Positions 51,634 to 61,081 of a stretch of 64,000 nucleotides of DNA are shown in pieces. The notes under the pieces are model-generated. The model saw only the letters and a list, made by a program, of their open reading frames with translations. It was not told where the DNA came from and made no database searches. This DNA comes from an uncultured Porphyromonadaceae bacterium (GTDB lineage: Bacteria > Bacteroidota > Bacteroidia > Bacteroidales > Barnesiellaceae). Both the position numbers and the translations under genes were made by a program. The first letter of the stretch is position 1. Each line of letters opens with the position of its first letter. Location of the stretch: contig UPYI01000003.1 in NCBI GenBank assembly GCA_900538555.1, forward strand, positions 185,445 to 249,444. Direction: 5' to 3'.

Positions 51634-53343
51634 TTAATTTCGCTCCGACGCAATCTTCTGGTACATCGAAGGCTTGATACCCGTGTACTTGGTGAACACC
51701 GCAATAAAGTTCGACTGAGACTTATAGCCTACACTCTCGGCGATGGCTTTGATCGTATAATTACCATAGTTCTCCCAATCGCTCAAACGTTTCATTGATT
51801 CTTTTATACGGCACTCATTCAAGACAGTCCTGAAATTTTTACCATACATCTCATTTATCACACGGGAAACATACGTGGAATTCGAACCCACCATCTCGGC
51901 AAGACGGTTGATCGAAAAATCCGGATCGAACAGCACATCCGTTTGGTCCATGACCCCCATAATAGATTTTTCCAAAGCCCCCTGCAATTTATCCTTACCG
52001 GGAATATCGGAACCGGCACTTTGCCTCTCGCCGTCCCACTCGTCCGAAAGCAATTCGTCCGGTTGCGTAGCCCTCGCACTTTCGAGCTGCGCTTCCAGTT
52101 CATGCAAGCGGGCAAGGTACGATTTTTCATTTTCAAGGTTAGCCTTATTTTTATCATACAGGTCATTATACGCCTTAGAGAGCCTGCCGTTCTGACGATA
52201 GATTATTATAAAGAGTGTCATCACAATCAACGTGCCGACCGACAAAGACCACAGCATCCGGCGTTGTGAAGAAATCTGTACATCCTTCTGTATCTTTTGT
52301 TGGTTCAACCGGCTTATGGTCTCCGTACTCTTATTCAGTTCATACATGAACTCGGCATTTTTCAGACTATTGAATTCGCGCTGATTGAAAATTTTATCGG
52401 ATAGATCGAGGTATTCCGTCTGATACCGCTGGGCTCGCCCGACATTTCCTTGCTCGCGATACAATTCGGAAAGCCCGCGCAATGTTTCGGACAGCAAATC
52501 GTTTTGTTGCTCATCCCGTGCCGCCAATTCATTGATATGCAAATAGCGCAACGCCGAGTCGGTTTGTCCGATCTTACGATAAAGATTCGACAGGCAGGAA
52601 TATGCCGCTCCCGAATATTTCACTCCCATACCTTGGGCGGTGGCATAATCTGCCGCAGCTTTGTAATTCTTTATAGCTTCGTCTACATTGTCCTCCGCGG
52701 CAGCAATCAACCCCCCGTCCACATACAGATCGTAGCGATAGAGCGGATCATCGGACGAGATCTTGGACATATCATCGTAATAACGTTTCGCCTCCGCAAA
52801 TCTTCCATCAAAAGAACAGGCACCCACCAGATTGTTCAGCACTTTTATTTTCAAAGCCTTGTCGTTAATCAGATCGGCTTTCTCCAACGATTTGACATAA
52901 AACAGGATGCCTCGTTCAAAATCGGAATGAGAACAATAGACATTGCCTATCGAACGATACACATCTGCCAATAGATCCGAGAAACGGTTGTCTTCACAAA
53001 TCCGCTGGCAGTCAAGCAACAGCTCCATCGCCTTGCTGTAATTGAATTGCTCGTAATAGGTGATGCCCGATTCCAGCAAAGCCAATGCGCACAACCTCTT
53101 GTCGGCAATGTTCAGATGCTGCGTATAACGATTGAAAAGCACATTATAATATATAAGCATACTGTCGATGTCGCCTTCGTTACAGAACTTCTGCGCCTGC
53201 CTATACAATTGGGACTCCGACATATTGGAAATAGTCTGATAATGGGCATAACTTGCCTCATAGGAATCGGACTGTGCCAATGCGCCTGTTGTGAATATCA
53301 CAACAAACAACGGAATAAATGTACATCGTAATAAGTATTTCAT
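51634..53343 (-). CDS. Membrane-anchored TPR and AraC-type HTH regulator
   Basis: 569 residues. The signal sequence is residues 1-23 (ends GALAQ). Six or so TPR-like helical pairs occupy 40-330 (ALLESGITYYEQFNYSKAME; AYSCLSNLYRKIGQTDSALR). A transmembrane helix is at 363-382 (MLWSLSVGTLIVMTLFIIIY), a coiled coil at about 385-425, and a C-terminal AraC-type double HTH at about 460-567 (FSINRLAEMVGSNSTYVSRVI; IKAIAESVGYKSQSNFIAVF). The layout puts the sensor in the periplasm and the DNA-binding part in the cytoplasm, without kinase domains. It lies upstream of the three secreted genes on the same strand and is the best candidate for their regulator. Confidence 0.88.
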   Translation of the reverse strand: MKYLLRCTFIPLFVVIFTTGALAQSDSYEASYAHYQTISNMSESQLYRQAQKFCNEGDIDSMLIYYNVLFNRYTQHLNIADKRLCALALLESGITYYEQFNYSKAMELLLDCQRICEDNRFSDLLADVYRSIGNVYCSHSDFERGILFYVKSLEKADLINDKALKIKVLNNLVGACSFDGRFAEAKRYYDDMSKISSDDPLYRYDLYVDGGLIAAAEDNVDEAIKNYKAAADYATAQGMGVKYSGAAYSCLSNLYRKIGQTDSALRYLHINELAARDEQQNDLLSETLRGLSELYREQGNVGRAQRYQTEYLDLSDKIFNQREFNSLKNAEFMYELNKSTETISRLNQQKIQKDVQISSQRRMLWSLSVGTLIVMTLFIIIYRQNGRLSKAYNDLYDKNKANLENEKSYLARLHELEAQLESARATQPDELLSDEWDGERQSAGSDIPGKDKLQGALEKSIMGVMDQTDVLFDPDFSINRLAEMVGSNSTYVSRVINEMYGKNFRTVLNECRIKESMKRLSDWENYGNYTIKAIAESVGYKSQSNFIAVFTKYTGIKPSMYQKIASERN

Positions 53344-53841
53344 TTTTCTATCGTATGGCAGGGTTAAGAATATCCAAAAAAAGGAATCATCGCAACCGGC
53401 TGTCGGGTGAGTTCGGATGCCGGTGTGATCCTTGCAAAATTAAATACAAAATTTGTAAAACACGGATTCACGGGTACAGAAGTTTGGGCTTCCTCTTTCC
53501 AATAGCAACTAACTATCTATCGATCAAAAATATAACCAAACCATTCATCGAAAAAAATTTCCGCATTTTTTTATTTCCGGTCTGCTCCCCGCTCCGATCG
53601 GGAAGGTCGCATAGGAGTGTAAAACCGGGCTGCTTATCTTCATTGCCGCACAATCGGAATACAGCTTCTTTCGACCCGTTATCCGCATCAGCCGAAGTAT
53701 CGGATGTTATCCGGATTCGCATCCGTTCCGAGATTACAGCCCCGAAATATTTCATGCCCAGATAATAATTCCGTCACTTTTTTTGATGTTTATCGCATAA
53801 AAATGCCTACTTTTGTAGAAATTTGCAAAATACTATACAAT
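53344..53841. other. Divergent intergenic region between the TPR/AraC regulator and lysS
   Basis: No supported gene; the plus-strand frame at 53319-53765 has no start context or domain. Promoter elements are seen for both sides: TAATTTTG (minus, 53436-53443) for the regulator, and the lysS promoter at 53782-53815. Confidence 0.5.
53782..53815 (+). promoter_or_regulatory. Promoter of the lysS-gpsA-pgi operon
   Basis: TTTG (53782-53785), a 22-base spacer and TACTTTTG (53808-53815). It lies 26 bp before the lysS ATG and supports that start over ATGs further upstream in the frame. Confidence 0.65.
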
Positions 53842-55581
53842 ATGAATATATTGGATTTGAGCGAACAGGAGATTATCCGAAGAAACAGCTTAGAGGAATT
53901 GCGGAAAATGGGTATCGAACCATACCCTGCCGCCGAATATAAGGTAGACGCTTACACTACCGAAATCAAAGAATCATTTACCGACGATGCTGAAACGCCG
54001 CGGCAGGTATCTGTCGCCGGTCGGATCATGAGCCGCCGGATCATGGGCAAGGCTTCTTTCATGGAACTGAAAGATTCGAAAGGCCGTATCCAAGTGTACA
54101 TCTCGCGCGACGACCTCTGCCCGGGCGAAGACAAAGAAATGTACAACACCGTATTTAAAAAATTGTTGGACATCGGCGACTTCGTAGGAATACGCGGTTA
54201 TGTGTTCCGCACGCAGATGGGCGAGATCACGATTCATGCACAGGAAATGACCGTGCTGTCCAAATCGCTCCGTCCGCTGCCCGTCGTAAAGGTAAAAGAC
54301 GGTGTCACATACGACGCATTCTCCGATCCCGAATTGCGTTATCGCCAACGTTATGTAGACCTGATTGTCAATGAGGACAAAAAAGATATATTCCTGAAAC
54401 GTACCAAAGTATTCAATACCATGCGCGAATTTATCAATGCGCACGGCTATGTCGAAGTGGATACTCCGGTACTGCAAGCCATTCCCGGCGGTGCTGCCGC
54501 CCGTCCGTTCATCACGCACCACAACGCACTCGATATACCGTTGTACCTGCGTATTGCAAACGAATTGTATCTGAAACGGCTGATTGTCGGCGGGTTCGAA
54601 GGCGTGTACGAATTTTCGCGCGACTTCCGCAACGAAGGAATGGACCGCACCCACAACCCCGAATTTACCGTCATGGAGATGTACGTTTCGTACAAAGACT
54701 ATAACTGGCTGATGAATTTCACCGAGCAAATGCTCGAAACGATCTGTCTGGCAGTGAACGGAACGACCGAAGTGATGATCGGCGAAAACAAAGTCAGCTT
54801 CAAGGCTCCGTTCAAACGCATCACCATGATCGACTCGATCAAAGAACATACCGGCATAGATATTTCGGGTATGGAAGAAGAACAGTTGCGCGAGGTGTGC
54901 AAAACGATCGGTGTGGAGATCGACGAAACAATGGGTAAAGGCAAGATCATCGACGAGATATTCGGCGAGAAATGCGAAGGTCACTACATACAGCCGACTT
55001 TCATCACCGACTATCCGATCGAGATGTCGCCGCTGACCAAGCGCCACCGCAACAATCCGCAACTGACCGAACGTTTCGAGTTGATGGTGAACGGAAAAGA
55101 ACTCGCCAATGCCTACTCCGAATTGAACGACCCGATCGACCAACGCGAACGTTTCCAAGAGCAATTGCGTCTGTCGGAAAAAGGCGATGACGAAGCCATG
55201 TTCATCGACCAGGATTTCTTGCGGGCATTGGAATACGGTATGCCGCCGACCGCAGGTATCGGCATCGGAATGGATCGTCTGACCATGTTGATGACCAACC
55301 AGACAACTATACAGGAAGTGCTCTTATTCCCGCAGATGCGCCCGGAAAAGACACAGCCCCGCGACAACGAATCGGTATATACAGCCGCCGGAATTCCTGC
55401 CGAATGGGTAGCCCCGTTGCAGAAAATCGGATATACGACCTTGCAGTCTATGGCTGATGCCAATCCGAATAAACTGCAACAAGACCTTTGCGGCGTAAAC
55501 AAAAAATATAAACTGGACTTGAACAACCCGACTCCCGAAACCGTGAAAAGTTGGGTAGAACAAGCTAAACACCAAGCATAA
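53842..55581 (+). CDS. lysS: Lysine--tRNA ligase, class II
   Basis: 579 residues from MNILDLSEQEIIRRNSLEEL. The anticodon-binding OB fold (about 50-155) includes VSVAGRIMSRRIMGKASFMEL. The class II core includes YRQRYVDLIVNED, motif 2 (FEGVYEFSRDFRNEGMDRTHNPEFT) and motif 3 (AGIGIGMDRLTMLMTN). A C-terminal extension of about 75 residues (EWVAPLQKIGYTTLQSMADA...) resembles a helix-hairpin-helix and is usual for Bacteroidota LysS. The stop overlaps the gpsA start by one base (TAATG). Confidence 0.97.
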   Translation: MNILDLSEQEIIRRNSLEELRKMGIEPYPAAEYKVDAYTTEIKESFTDDAETPRQVSVAGRIMSRRIMGKASFMELKDSKGRIQVYISRDDLCPGEDKEMYNTVFKKLLDIGDFVGIRGYVFRTQMGEITIHAQEMTVLSKSLRPLPVVKVKDGVTYDAFSDPELRYRQRYVDLIVNEDKKDIFLKRTKVFNTMREFINAHGYVEVDTPVLQAIPGGAAARPFITHHNALDIPLYLRIANELYLKRLIVGGFEGVYEFSRDFRNEGMDRTHNPEFTVMEMYVSYKDYNWLMNFTEQMLETICLAVNGTTEVMIGENKVSFKAPFKRITMIDSIKEHTGIDISGMEEEQLREVCKTIGVEIDETMGKGKIIDEIFGEKCEGHYIQPTFITDYPIEMSPLTKRHRNNPQLTERFELMVNGKELANAYSELNDPIDQRERFQEQLRLSEKGDDEAMFIDQDFLRALEYGMPPTAGIGIGMDRLTMLMTNQTTIQEVLLFPQMRPEKTQPRDNESVYTAAGIPAEWVAPLQKIGYTTLQSMADANPNKLQQDLCGVNKKYKLDLNNPTPETVKSWVEQAKHQA

Positions 55582-56582
55582 TGCAAGACGTTCCCGGGAA
55601 AATAGCCGTTTTGGGAGGAGGCAGCTGGGCGACAGCCTTAGCCAAACTCGTACTCAATAATGCCGACAGCATTTATTGGTACATGCGCCGTGACGATCGC
55701 ATCGAGGACTTCAAGCAAAACGGACATAATCCGGTTTATCTTTCCGATATTCGGTTCGATACCAGCCGGATTCATTTCAGTTCCGACATCAACCAGATCG
55801 TAGAACAAGCCGACACGCTGCTGCTGGTTACGCCGTCGCCTTATATGAAAGCGCATCTGGCGAAACTGAATACAGACATCAGCAATAAGTTCGTGGTAAC
55901 GGCTATCAAAGGTATCGTTCCCGACGAGAATATGGTGGTGACCGATTATTTGCAGGCGATGTACCATGTTCCACGAGAAAATATGGCAGTGATCGGCGGT
56001 CCCTGCCATGCCGAGGAGGTGGCTCTCGAACGGTTGTCATACTTGACGATCGGATGCTGCGATACGCAAAAGGCGGAGCAATTCGCCGCCATGCTTTCCA
56101 GTTCGAGACTGAAAACCATCATTTCGTCCGACGTGAGAGGCATCGAATACAGTGCCGTATTAAAGAATGTCTATGCCATTGCCGCCGGTATCTGCCACGG
56201 CATGAAAAGCGGCGACAATTTCCAAGCCATGTTGATCGCCAACGCATTGAACGAAATGGAACGGTTTCTGAGCGTCGTCGCTCCGATTCCCAACCGGAAC
56301 ATCAGCGACTCGGTTTATCTGGGCGACTTGCTGGTTACATCCTATTCACGTTTCAGCCGGAATCACAATTTCGGCTCGATGATCGGAAACGGTTACTCCG
56401 TAAAAGTCGCGCAAATGGAGATGGAAATGATCGCCGAAGGATATTTCGGTACGAAATGTATCAAGGAAATAAATGACTTGTACGAAGTGAACATGCCTAT
56501 CCTGAAATGCGTTTACGATATACTGTACCGGAAAGTATTACCGCGATACGCCATCGAGAAATTGTCCGACACATTTATTTGA
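55581..56582 (+). CDS. gpsA: Glycerol-3-phosphate dehydrogenase [NAD(P)+]
   Basis: 333 residues. The Rossmann motif is VLGGGSWATALAKLVL (9-24). Other landmarks are VTAIKGIVPDENMVVTDYL, VIGGPCHAEEVALERLSYLTIG, the catalytic region EYSAVLKNVYAIAAGICHGMKSGDN, and GLSDSVYL-like DSVYLGDLLVTSYS. It makes sn-glycerol-3-phosphate from dihydroxyacetone phosphate for phospholipid synthesis in the cytoplasm. It starts inside the lysS stop codon (TAATG), so it is translationally coupled. Confidence 0.96.
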   Translation: MQDVPGKIAVLGGGSWATALAKLVLNNADSIYWYMRRDDRIEDFKQNGHNPVYLSDIRFDTSRIHFSSDINQIVEQADTLLLVTPSPYMKAHLAKLNTDISNKFVVTAIKGIVPDENMVVTDYLQAMYHVPRENMAVIGGPCHAEEVALERLSYLTIGCCDTQKAEQFAAMLSSSRLKTIISSDVRGIEYSAVLKNVYAIAAGICHGMKSGDNFQAMLIANALNEMERFLSVVAPIPNRNISDSVYLGDLLVTSYSRFSRNHNFGSMIGNGYSVKVAQMEMEMIAEGYFGTKCIKEINDLYEVNMPILKCVYDILYRKVLPRYAIEKLSDTFI

Positions 56583-56623
56583 TATATACGGGCATCAACT
56601 TTAATCATCAATAGAATTTTCGC

Positions 56624-57967
56624 ATGAAAACAATTGAACTGAACATCGACAAAGCATTCGGCACGGTCTCCAAAGAGGAGATCTTCGCCCTGCAAGGCAA
56701 AGCCGAACACGGCATGGAATTATTACACAAAGGAACCGGAAAAGGAAACGATTTCCTTGGGTGGCTCCACCTCCCCTCTTCGATCAACGAAGAGCACCTC
56801 TGCGATCTCGAAAATGCAGCCAAGCAACTGAAAGAGCGCTGCGAAGTTGTCGTAGTTATCGGAATCGGAGGTAGCTACCTCGGTGCCAAAGCCGTTATCG
56901 AAGGCTTGTCGAATACATTCGAATATCTCCGCAACGAACACGAAGCACCCCTCGTCCTTTTCGCCGGACAAAACATCGGTGAAGATTACCTCTTCGAGTT
57001 GCAATCGTTGCTGAAAAACAAACAATTCGGTATCGTTGTCATCTCCAAATCGGGAACGACGACCGAACCTGCCATCGCTTTCCGCCTGCTGAAAGAACAA
57101 CTCGAAGCACAAGTGGGAAAAGAAGAGGCAAAACATCGTATCGTAGCGATCACCGACGCAAGCAAAGGTGCTCTGCGTAAACTTGCCGATACGGAAGGTT
57201 ACAAAACATTCGTCATCGCCGACAATATCGGCGGTCGTTTCTCCGTGCTCACCCCGGTAGGTCTGCTGCCGATCGCCGTTGCCGGATTCAATATCCGCGA
57301 ACTGGTAAAAGGCGCCATGAAAATGGAAGAGGCTTGCGGCGAAAACGTACCGTTCGAAAAGAACCCCGCAGCCATCTATGCGGCTACACGCAACGCTCTT
57401 TACCAAGCCGGAAAGAAAACCGAGATCCTTGTAAACTTCAACCCGAAACTGCACTACTTCGCCGAGTGGTGGAAACAACTCTTCGGAGAAAGCGAAGGCA
57501 AAGACCTGAAAGGTATTTTCCCCGCTGCCGTAGACTTTACGACCGACCTGCACTCGATGGGACAATGGATACAGGAGGGTGAACGCACAATCTTCGAAAC
57601 GGTTATCTCGGTAAACGAAATGAAACATACCGTCGTCATCCCGTCCGACAAAGACAATCTGGACGGTTTGAACTTCCTCGCCGGAAAACGCGTAGACGAA
57701 GTAAACAAAATGGCAGAACTCGGTACCCAGATCGCCCACGTGGACGGAGGCGTTCCCAACTTGAAAGTAGAAGTTCCGGAACTGAGCGAATACTATCTCG
57801 GTCAGTTGATCTACTTCTTCGAAAAAGCCTGCGGTATCAGCGGCTATATTCTGGAAGTAAATCCATTCAACCAACCGGGCGTAGAAGCATACAAACGCAA
57901 TATGTTCGCATTGTTGAACAAACCGGGCTACGAAGAGGAGAGCAAAGCGATCCAAGCTCGTCTGTAA
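56624..57967 (+). CDS. pgi: Glucose-6-phosphate isomerase
   Basis: 447 residues, the short bacterial form. SIS-fold motifs are VVVIGIGGSYLGAKAVIEGL, VVISKSGTTTEPAIAFRLLK, VLTPVGLLPIAVAGFNI, TDLHSMGQWIQEG, and the C-terminal catalytic Lys region NPFNQPGVEAYKRNMF. It interconverts glucose-6-phosphate and fructose-6-phosphate. It lies 41 bp after gpsA on the same strand and is followed by a repeat-linked terminator. Confidence 0.97.
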   Translation: MKTIELNIDKAFGTVSKEEIFALQGKAEHGMELLHKGTGKGNDFLGWLHLPSSINEEHLCDLENAAKQLKERCEVVVVIGIGGSYLGAKAVIEGLSNTFEYLRNEHEAPLVLFAGQNIGEDYLFELQSLLKNKQFGIVVISKSGTTTEPAIAFRLLKEQLEAQVGKEEAKHRIVAITDASKGALRKLADTEGYKTFVIADNIGGRFSVLTPVGLLPIAVAGFNIRELVKGAMKMEEACGENVPFEKNPAAIYAATRNALYQAGKKTEILVNFNPKLHYFAEWWKQLFGESEGKDLKGIFPAAVDFTTDLHSMGQWIQEGERTIFETVISVNEMKHTVVIPSDKDNLDGLNFLAGKRVDEVNKMAELGTQIAHVDGGVPNLKVEVPELSEYYLGQLIYFFEKACGISGYILEVNPFNQPGVEAYKRNMFALLNKPGYEEESKAIQARL

Positions 57968-57986
57968 TCCTGTTCTACAACCATAA

Positions 57987-58090
57987 CAAGGGGGTGTGTC
58001 GAAATGATACATCCCCTTTTCGGTACGTTAGAATGGCTAAAATGCAAGACCCGATGAGGACGGCAGGAGCGGCGCAAACGGCTCTGCCCG
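57987..58090 (+). repeat. Terminator-linked repeat, copy C (diverged, 3' of pgi)
   Basis: It begins with the hairpin AAGGGGGTGTGTCGAAATGA / TACATCCCCTTTTCGG and continues with CGGTACGTTAGAATGGCTAA and AATGCAAGACCCGATGAGGA, matching copies B and D before diverging. It starts 20 bp after the pgi stop and supplies its terminator. Confidence 0.7.
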
Positions 58091-58198
58091 GTGACATTCC
58101 TCCGGAAACGCTACCCGCCGGCTTACGAAAACACGGGATTCGGTCTCTCTGTCTGAAAATAAATCGGATAAAACAGAAGTATAGATTATAATTTTAAC

Positions 58199-58290
58199 TA
58201 TCTTTGGATAAGATAAGAGGCGGCTCGGCAGAATCCAATCGTGAAACTTTGTTTCCTGTTTGCTTCTTCACTCGCCTTTAACTATCTTTG
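58199..58290 (+). repeat. Promoter-bearing 92-bp repeat, copy 6 (drives the secreted protein at 58417)
   Basis: It is bounded by TATCTTTG at 58199-58206 and 58283-58290. TTTG at 58259-58262 gives a 20-base spacer to the proximal box. The central palindrome is GAAACTTTGTTTC (58243-58255). It has the same length and order as the copies at 28457 and 29240, on the opposite strand. Confidence 0.86.
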
Positions 58291-58416
58291 AATGACCTAA
58301 GATACTCCGCCTCGGCAAACCCGCAGATAGATTTGTTTTTGCGTCCGGCTTATTCGTATCTGGGGAATAAAGGGATATATATTTTTTCGTTTACATACAA
58401 ACTAAAAACTATCTTT

Positions 58417-60873
58417 ATGAAACGATTCTTTACATGGGCTCTTGGTTTGGCGGTAACCGTAGGTATGCCGTTGAACGCTGTCGGCAATTCCGATCCGGTT
58501 TTAAGACAACAGAGAATTATCACGTCCGGACGTTATGATGCCCCGGATGCAACCGTTGTCCGACCGCAAAAAGTATCCGGTTCTCATATAAAAGCCCAGG
58601 AAGACAAAATAATCCTCTCCGAAAAATTCGACCTGTTTACTGCCGGAAGCGAAAATCAACCGGACAGCAAAGACATCTGCGGTAACGACGGCAGCATCAG
58701 TCCTACTCTGACAACGATTCCGGGCTGGACAGGCGGAGGCATACACCAAGCCGGTGGAATATGTGCGTTGCGGATGTACAGTTATACCAATCAGAGCGGT
58801 AATACGGTTACGGAAAGCGGTTATCTCACAACCCCGTATATCGACTTGTCCGACAACGACGGCACATTCCGTATTTCGTTCCGTGCCCGCCTGTTGAACA
58901 GTATCAGCGACCAACTGAAAGTGTTACTCTGTTCGCGATCGGCTGCCGTAGCAGTACAAAGTGCGGAAATAGGCAGCGGATGGCAACAGTTCACATTCGA
59001 TTTCACCGGAGGCTTCCTGAATGCCCGAATACAGATATATGCCGAACTGCAAGAAATGTTGATCGACGACCTGCTTATCACGACTGCCGACAGCGGATTC
59101 GGCATACCCAAAGTATTGCCAGCCACCGATATTACCGACGACGGATTTACCGCCAACTGGGAACGTGTAACCGGAGCCACCCAATATCTGCTCGACGTTT
59201 TTTATTACGCTTCCACGGCTTCCGGTTCGCAGGAAACGACTGTAACGGAAGGGTTCGACGGAATCAATTTATTGACAACCACCAGCAAACGCGGCATGAA
59301 TATCGACGATGCCAACTCGGTATATCCCGAAGGCTGGACTATCGGCGTGAAAAAATACGGCAATGTACGCCACGGATACAATACGGAAGGTAATTACGGT
59401 GCACAAGCCATCTCGCTGGCATTCGATGCCGCGGGCGACTCGATCGTTACGCCCGAAACCGATGCACCGATCAATACGCTGTCGTTTTGGACGAAACATA
59501 CGGGAATGGGCGAAAACTACATCAGCGTATGCGGCAAAACAGAAAAAGGCTGGGTGGAAATCTCCAAAGTATGGGTTTACCTGAATACCGAAGGCAAGAC
59601 CGTCACACTGTCGGACGAGATACCGGTAGGTACTACCCAAATCAAATTAGTGTATTATCAGGAAGAGGACAATAACGGCATTGCGGCAATCGACGACATC
59701 AGCTATACCTACGGCGGGGATATTCGCGAGCTGACCTATCTGCTGCGGGACGAACCGACCGTAAACAACTACTATACGGTGACCGGTACCGATCCCAACG
59801 AAATTTATTACTATACCGTACAGGCTTACGACGGAACTACCCTCACCGAAGAATCGGAAATCTGCGAAGTAGGCGCATTTACAGGTACGCTGACTATGCC
59901 CGAAGGCATCCAATTCTCGAACGTCGAGGACGGCAAATATACCGCTTCATGGAAACGGGTTCCGGGAGCATCGGGCTACGCATTGTACAACTACCTGATG
60001 CACTATGCACTGAAAGACGAGCAATATGTAGTTTTGCACGAAGGCTTTGAAAAGATCACGGAAGGTACATTCAACGAACCGATCGAAGCCGGATCGTTCC
60101 TTTCGTACTTCGACGAGTTCACCGAAAATCCCGATTGGAGTGCGTTGTTCGGATGCTGGGCAAACAGCATGATCGGCGGCGCGGTGATATACACGCCGAA
60201 ATTCGAACTGACCAACAAAAGCGGATTTACCGCACACCTGCTGATATACGGTATCGCCGGCGACTCCTTGCGGGTAACCAACAATTTCGGGGAAGGGGAA
60301 GAGACATTCCGGTTGAAATTATCGCAAAGCGGCCCGAACCTGCTTACATTCAAATTCAAAGAATGCGGTCCGGAAAACTCGTTGAACATTTGGAGCAGCG
60401 GAGAATTCTTCCTCGACGAAATCTCTATCTGGCAAGATATGAAACGGAACGACCGTTCGATTATCGCCCGGAACTATGTGATTCTGGAAAATAAAAAAGC
60501 TACGCAATATACCTTTACCGACCTGCCCACCAATGACGGAGACTGTTTCCGTTTCAGAATGAGCGCTTACGCCACAATCATTGCCGACAACGGCACGGAA
60601 TCGGTCGTCAGATCGCCGTGGACCGACCGTCTGGTTGTCAGTGTACCGGAAGGAGTTGAAGAGATCAGAAGCAGTAAGGATGTACGGATCGCAACCTCCG
60701 ACGGCTGCATCACGATACAAGCCGACAAACAGGTTTCATTGCAAATCTTCCGCCCCGACGGGCAATGTATTCTCGCCGACGATCTGACCGTAGGGAATCG
60801 CAGCATCGCCGTGCAACCGGGTATTTACATTGTGAGAGCCGGCTCGGCAATCAGCAAAGTACTGGTACGATAA
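58417..60873 (+). CDS. Secreted protein with anchor-J and FN3 modules and C-terminal sorting-like tail
   Basis: 818 residues from MKRFFTWALGLAVTVG; the frame is open further upstream, but the signal peptide and the promoter repeat fix this start. Modules: an anchor-J/MAM-like domain (about 60-225; GYLTTPYIDLSDNDGTFRIS), FN3 (about 235-340; GFTANWERVTGATQYLLDVF), a second anchor-J-like domain (about 290-440; DSIVTPETDAPINTLSFWTK, IAAIDDISYTYGG), FN3 (KYTASWKRVPGASGYALYNY), a third MAM-like module, and the tail SLQIFRPDGQCIL...QPGIYIVRAGSAISKVLV. Probably surface-exposed, with unknown ligand. Followed by a repeat-linked terminator. Confidence 0.8.
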   Translation: MKRFFTWALGLAVTVGMPLNAVGNSDPVLRQQRIITSGRYDAPDATVVRPQKVSGSHIKAQEDKIILSEKFDLFTAGSENQPDSKDICGNDGSISPTLTTIPGWTGGGIHQAGGICALRMYSYTNQSGNTVTESGYLTTPYIDLSDNDGTFRISFRARLLNSISDQLKVLLCSRSAAVAVQSAEIGSGWQQFTFDFTGGFLNARIQIYAELQEMLIDDLLITTADSGFGIPKVLPATDITDDGFTANWERVTGATQYLLDVFYYASTASGSQETTVTEGFDGINLLTTTSKRGMNIDDANSVYPEGWTIGVKKYGNVRHGYNTEGNYGAQAISLAFDAAGDSIVTPETDAPINTLSFWTKHTGMGENYISVCGKTEKGWVEISKVWVYLNTEGKTVTLSDEIPVGTTQIKLVYYQEEDNNGIAAIDDISYTYGGDIRELTYLLRDEPTVNNYYTVTGTDPNEIYYYTVQAYDGTTLTEESEICEVGAFTGTLTMPEGIQFSNVEDGKYTASWKRVPGASGYALYNYLMHYALKDEQYVVLHEGFEKITEGTFNEPIEAGSFLSYFDEFTENPDWSALFGCWANSMIGGAVIYTPKFELTNKSGFTAHLLIYGIAGDSLRVTNNFGEGEETFRLKLSQSGPNLLTFKFKECGPENSLNIWSSGEFFLDEISIWQDMKRNDRSIIARNYVILENKKATQYTFTDLPTNDGDCFRFRMSAYATIIADNGTESVVRSPWTDRLVVSVPEGVEEIRSSKDVRIATSDGCITIQADKQVSLQIFRPDGQCILADDLTVGNRSIAVQPGIYIVRAGSAISKVLVR

Positions 60874-60891
60874 ACAGACATCCCAAAAATG

Positions 60892-61057
60892 AAAAGGGGG
60901 CATCGAAATGAAATTTTTCGATGCCCCCCTTTTTTCGGTGCGTTAGAATATCTAAAAAGCAAAACGCAGAGGGTAATGGCAACAGGAGTGTTTACTAACG
61001 TAAACGACTTAGCCCGAAATCCGATAGCTACGCAACAGACCGGACATTATAACACAC
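60892..61057 (+). repeat. Terminator-linked dispersed repeat, copy D (3' of the secreted-protein gene)
   Basis: The hairpin AAAAGGGGGCATCGAAA (60892-60908) pairs with 60916-60932 and is followed by TTTTTCGG. Then CGGTGCGTTAGAATATCTAA, AACAGGAGTGTTTACTAACG, TAAACGACTTAGCCCGAAAT and CCGATAGCTACGCAACAGAC follow. It starts 19 bp after the stop codon, in the gene's orientation. Confidence 0.85.
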
Positions 61058-61081
61058 CGTCTTCATTCGTTCCCGAACGAT

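Noticed and set aside
53319..53765. 148-codon plus-strand frame before lysS
   Set aside because: It overlaps the start of the TPR/AraC gene, has no recognisable domain, and lies in a divergent promoter region.
58409..58416. TATCTTTA directly before the ATG at 58417 as a promoter
   Set aside because: A -7 box touching the start codon would leave no leader; the perfect promoter at 58259-58290 explains the gene.
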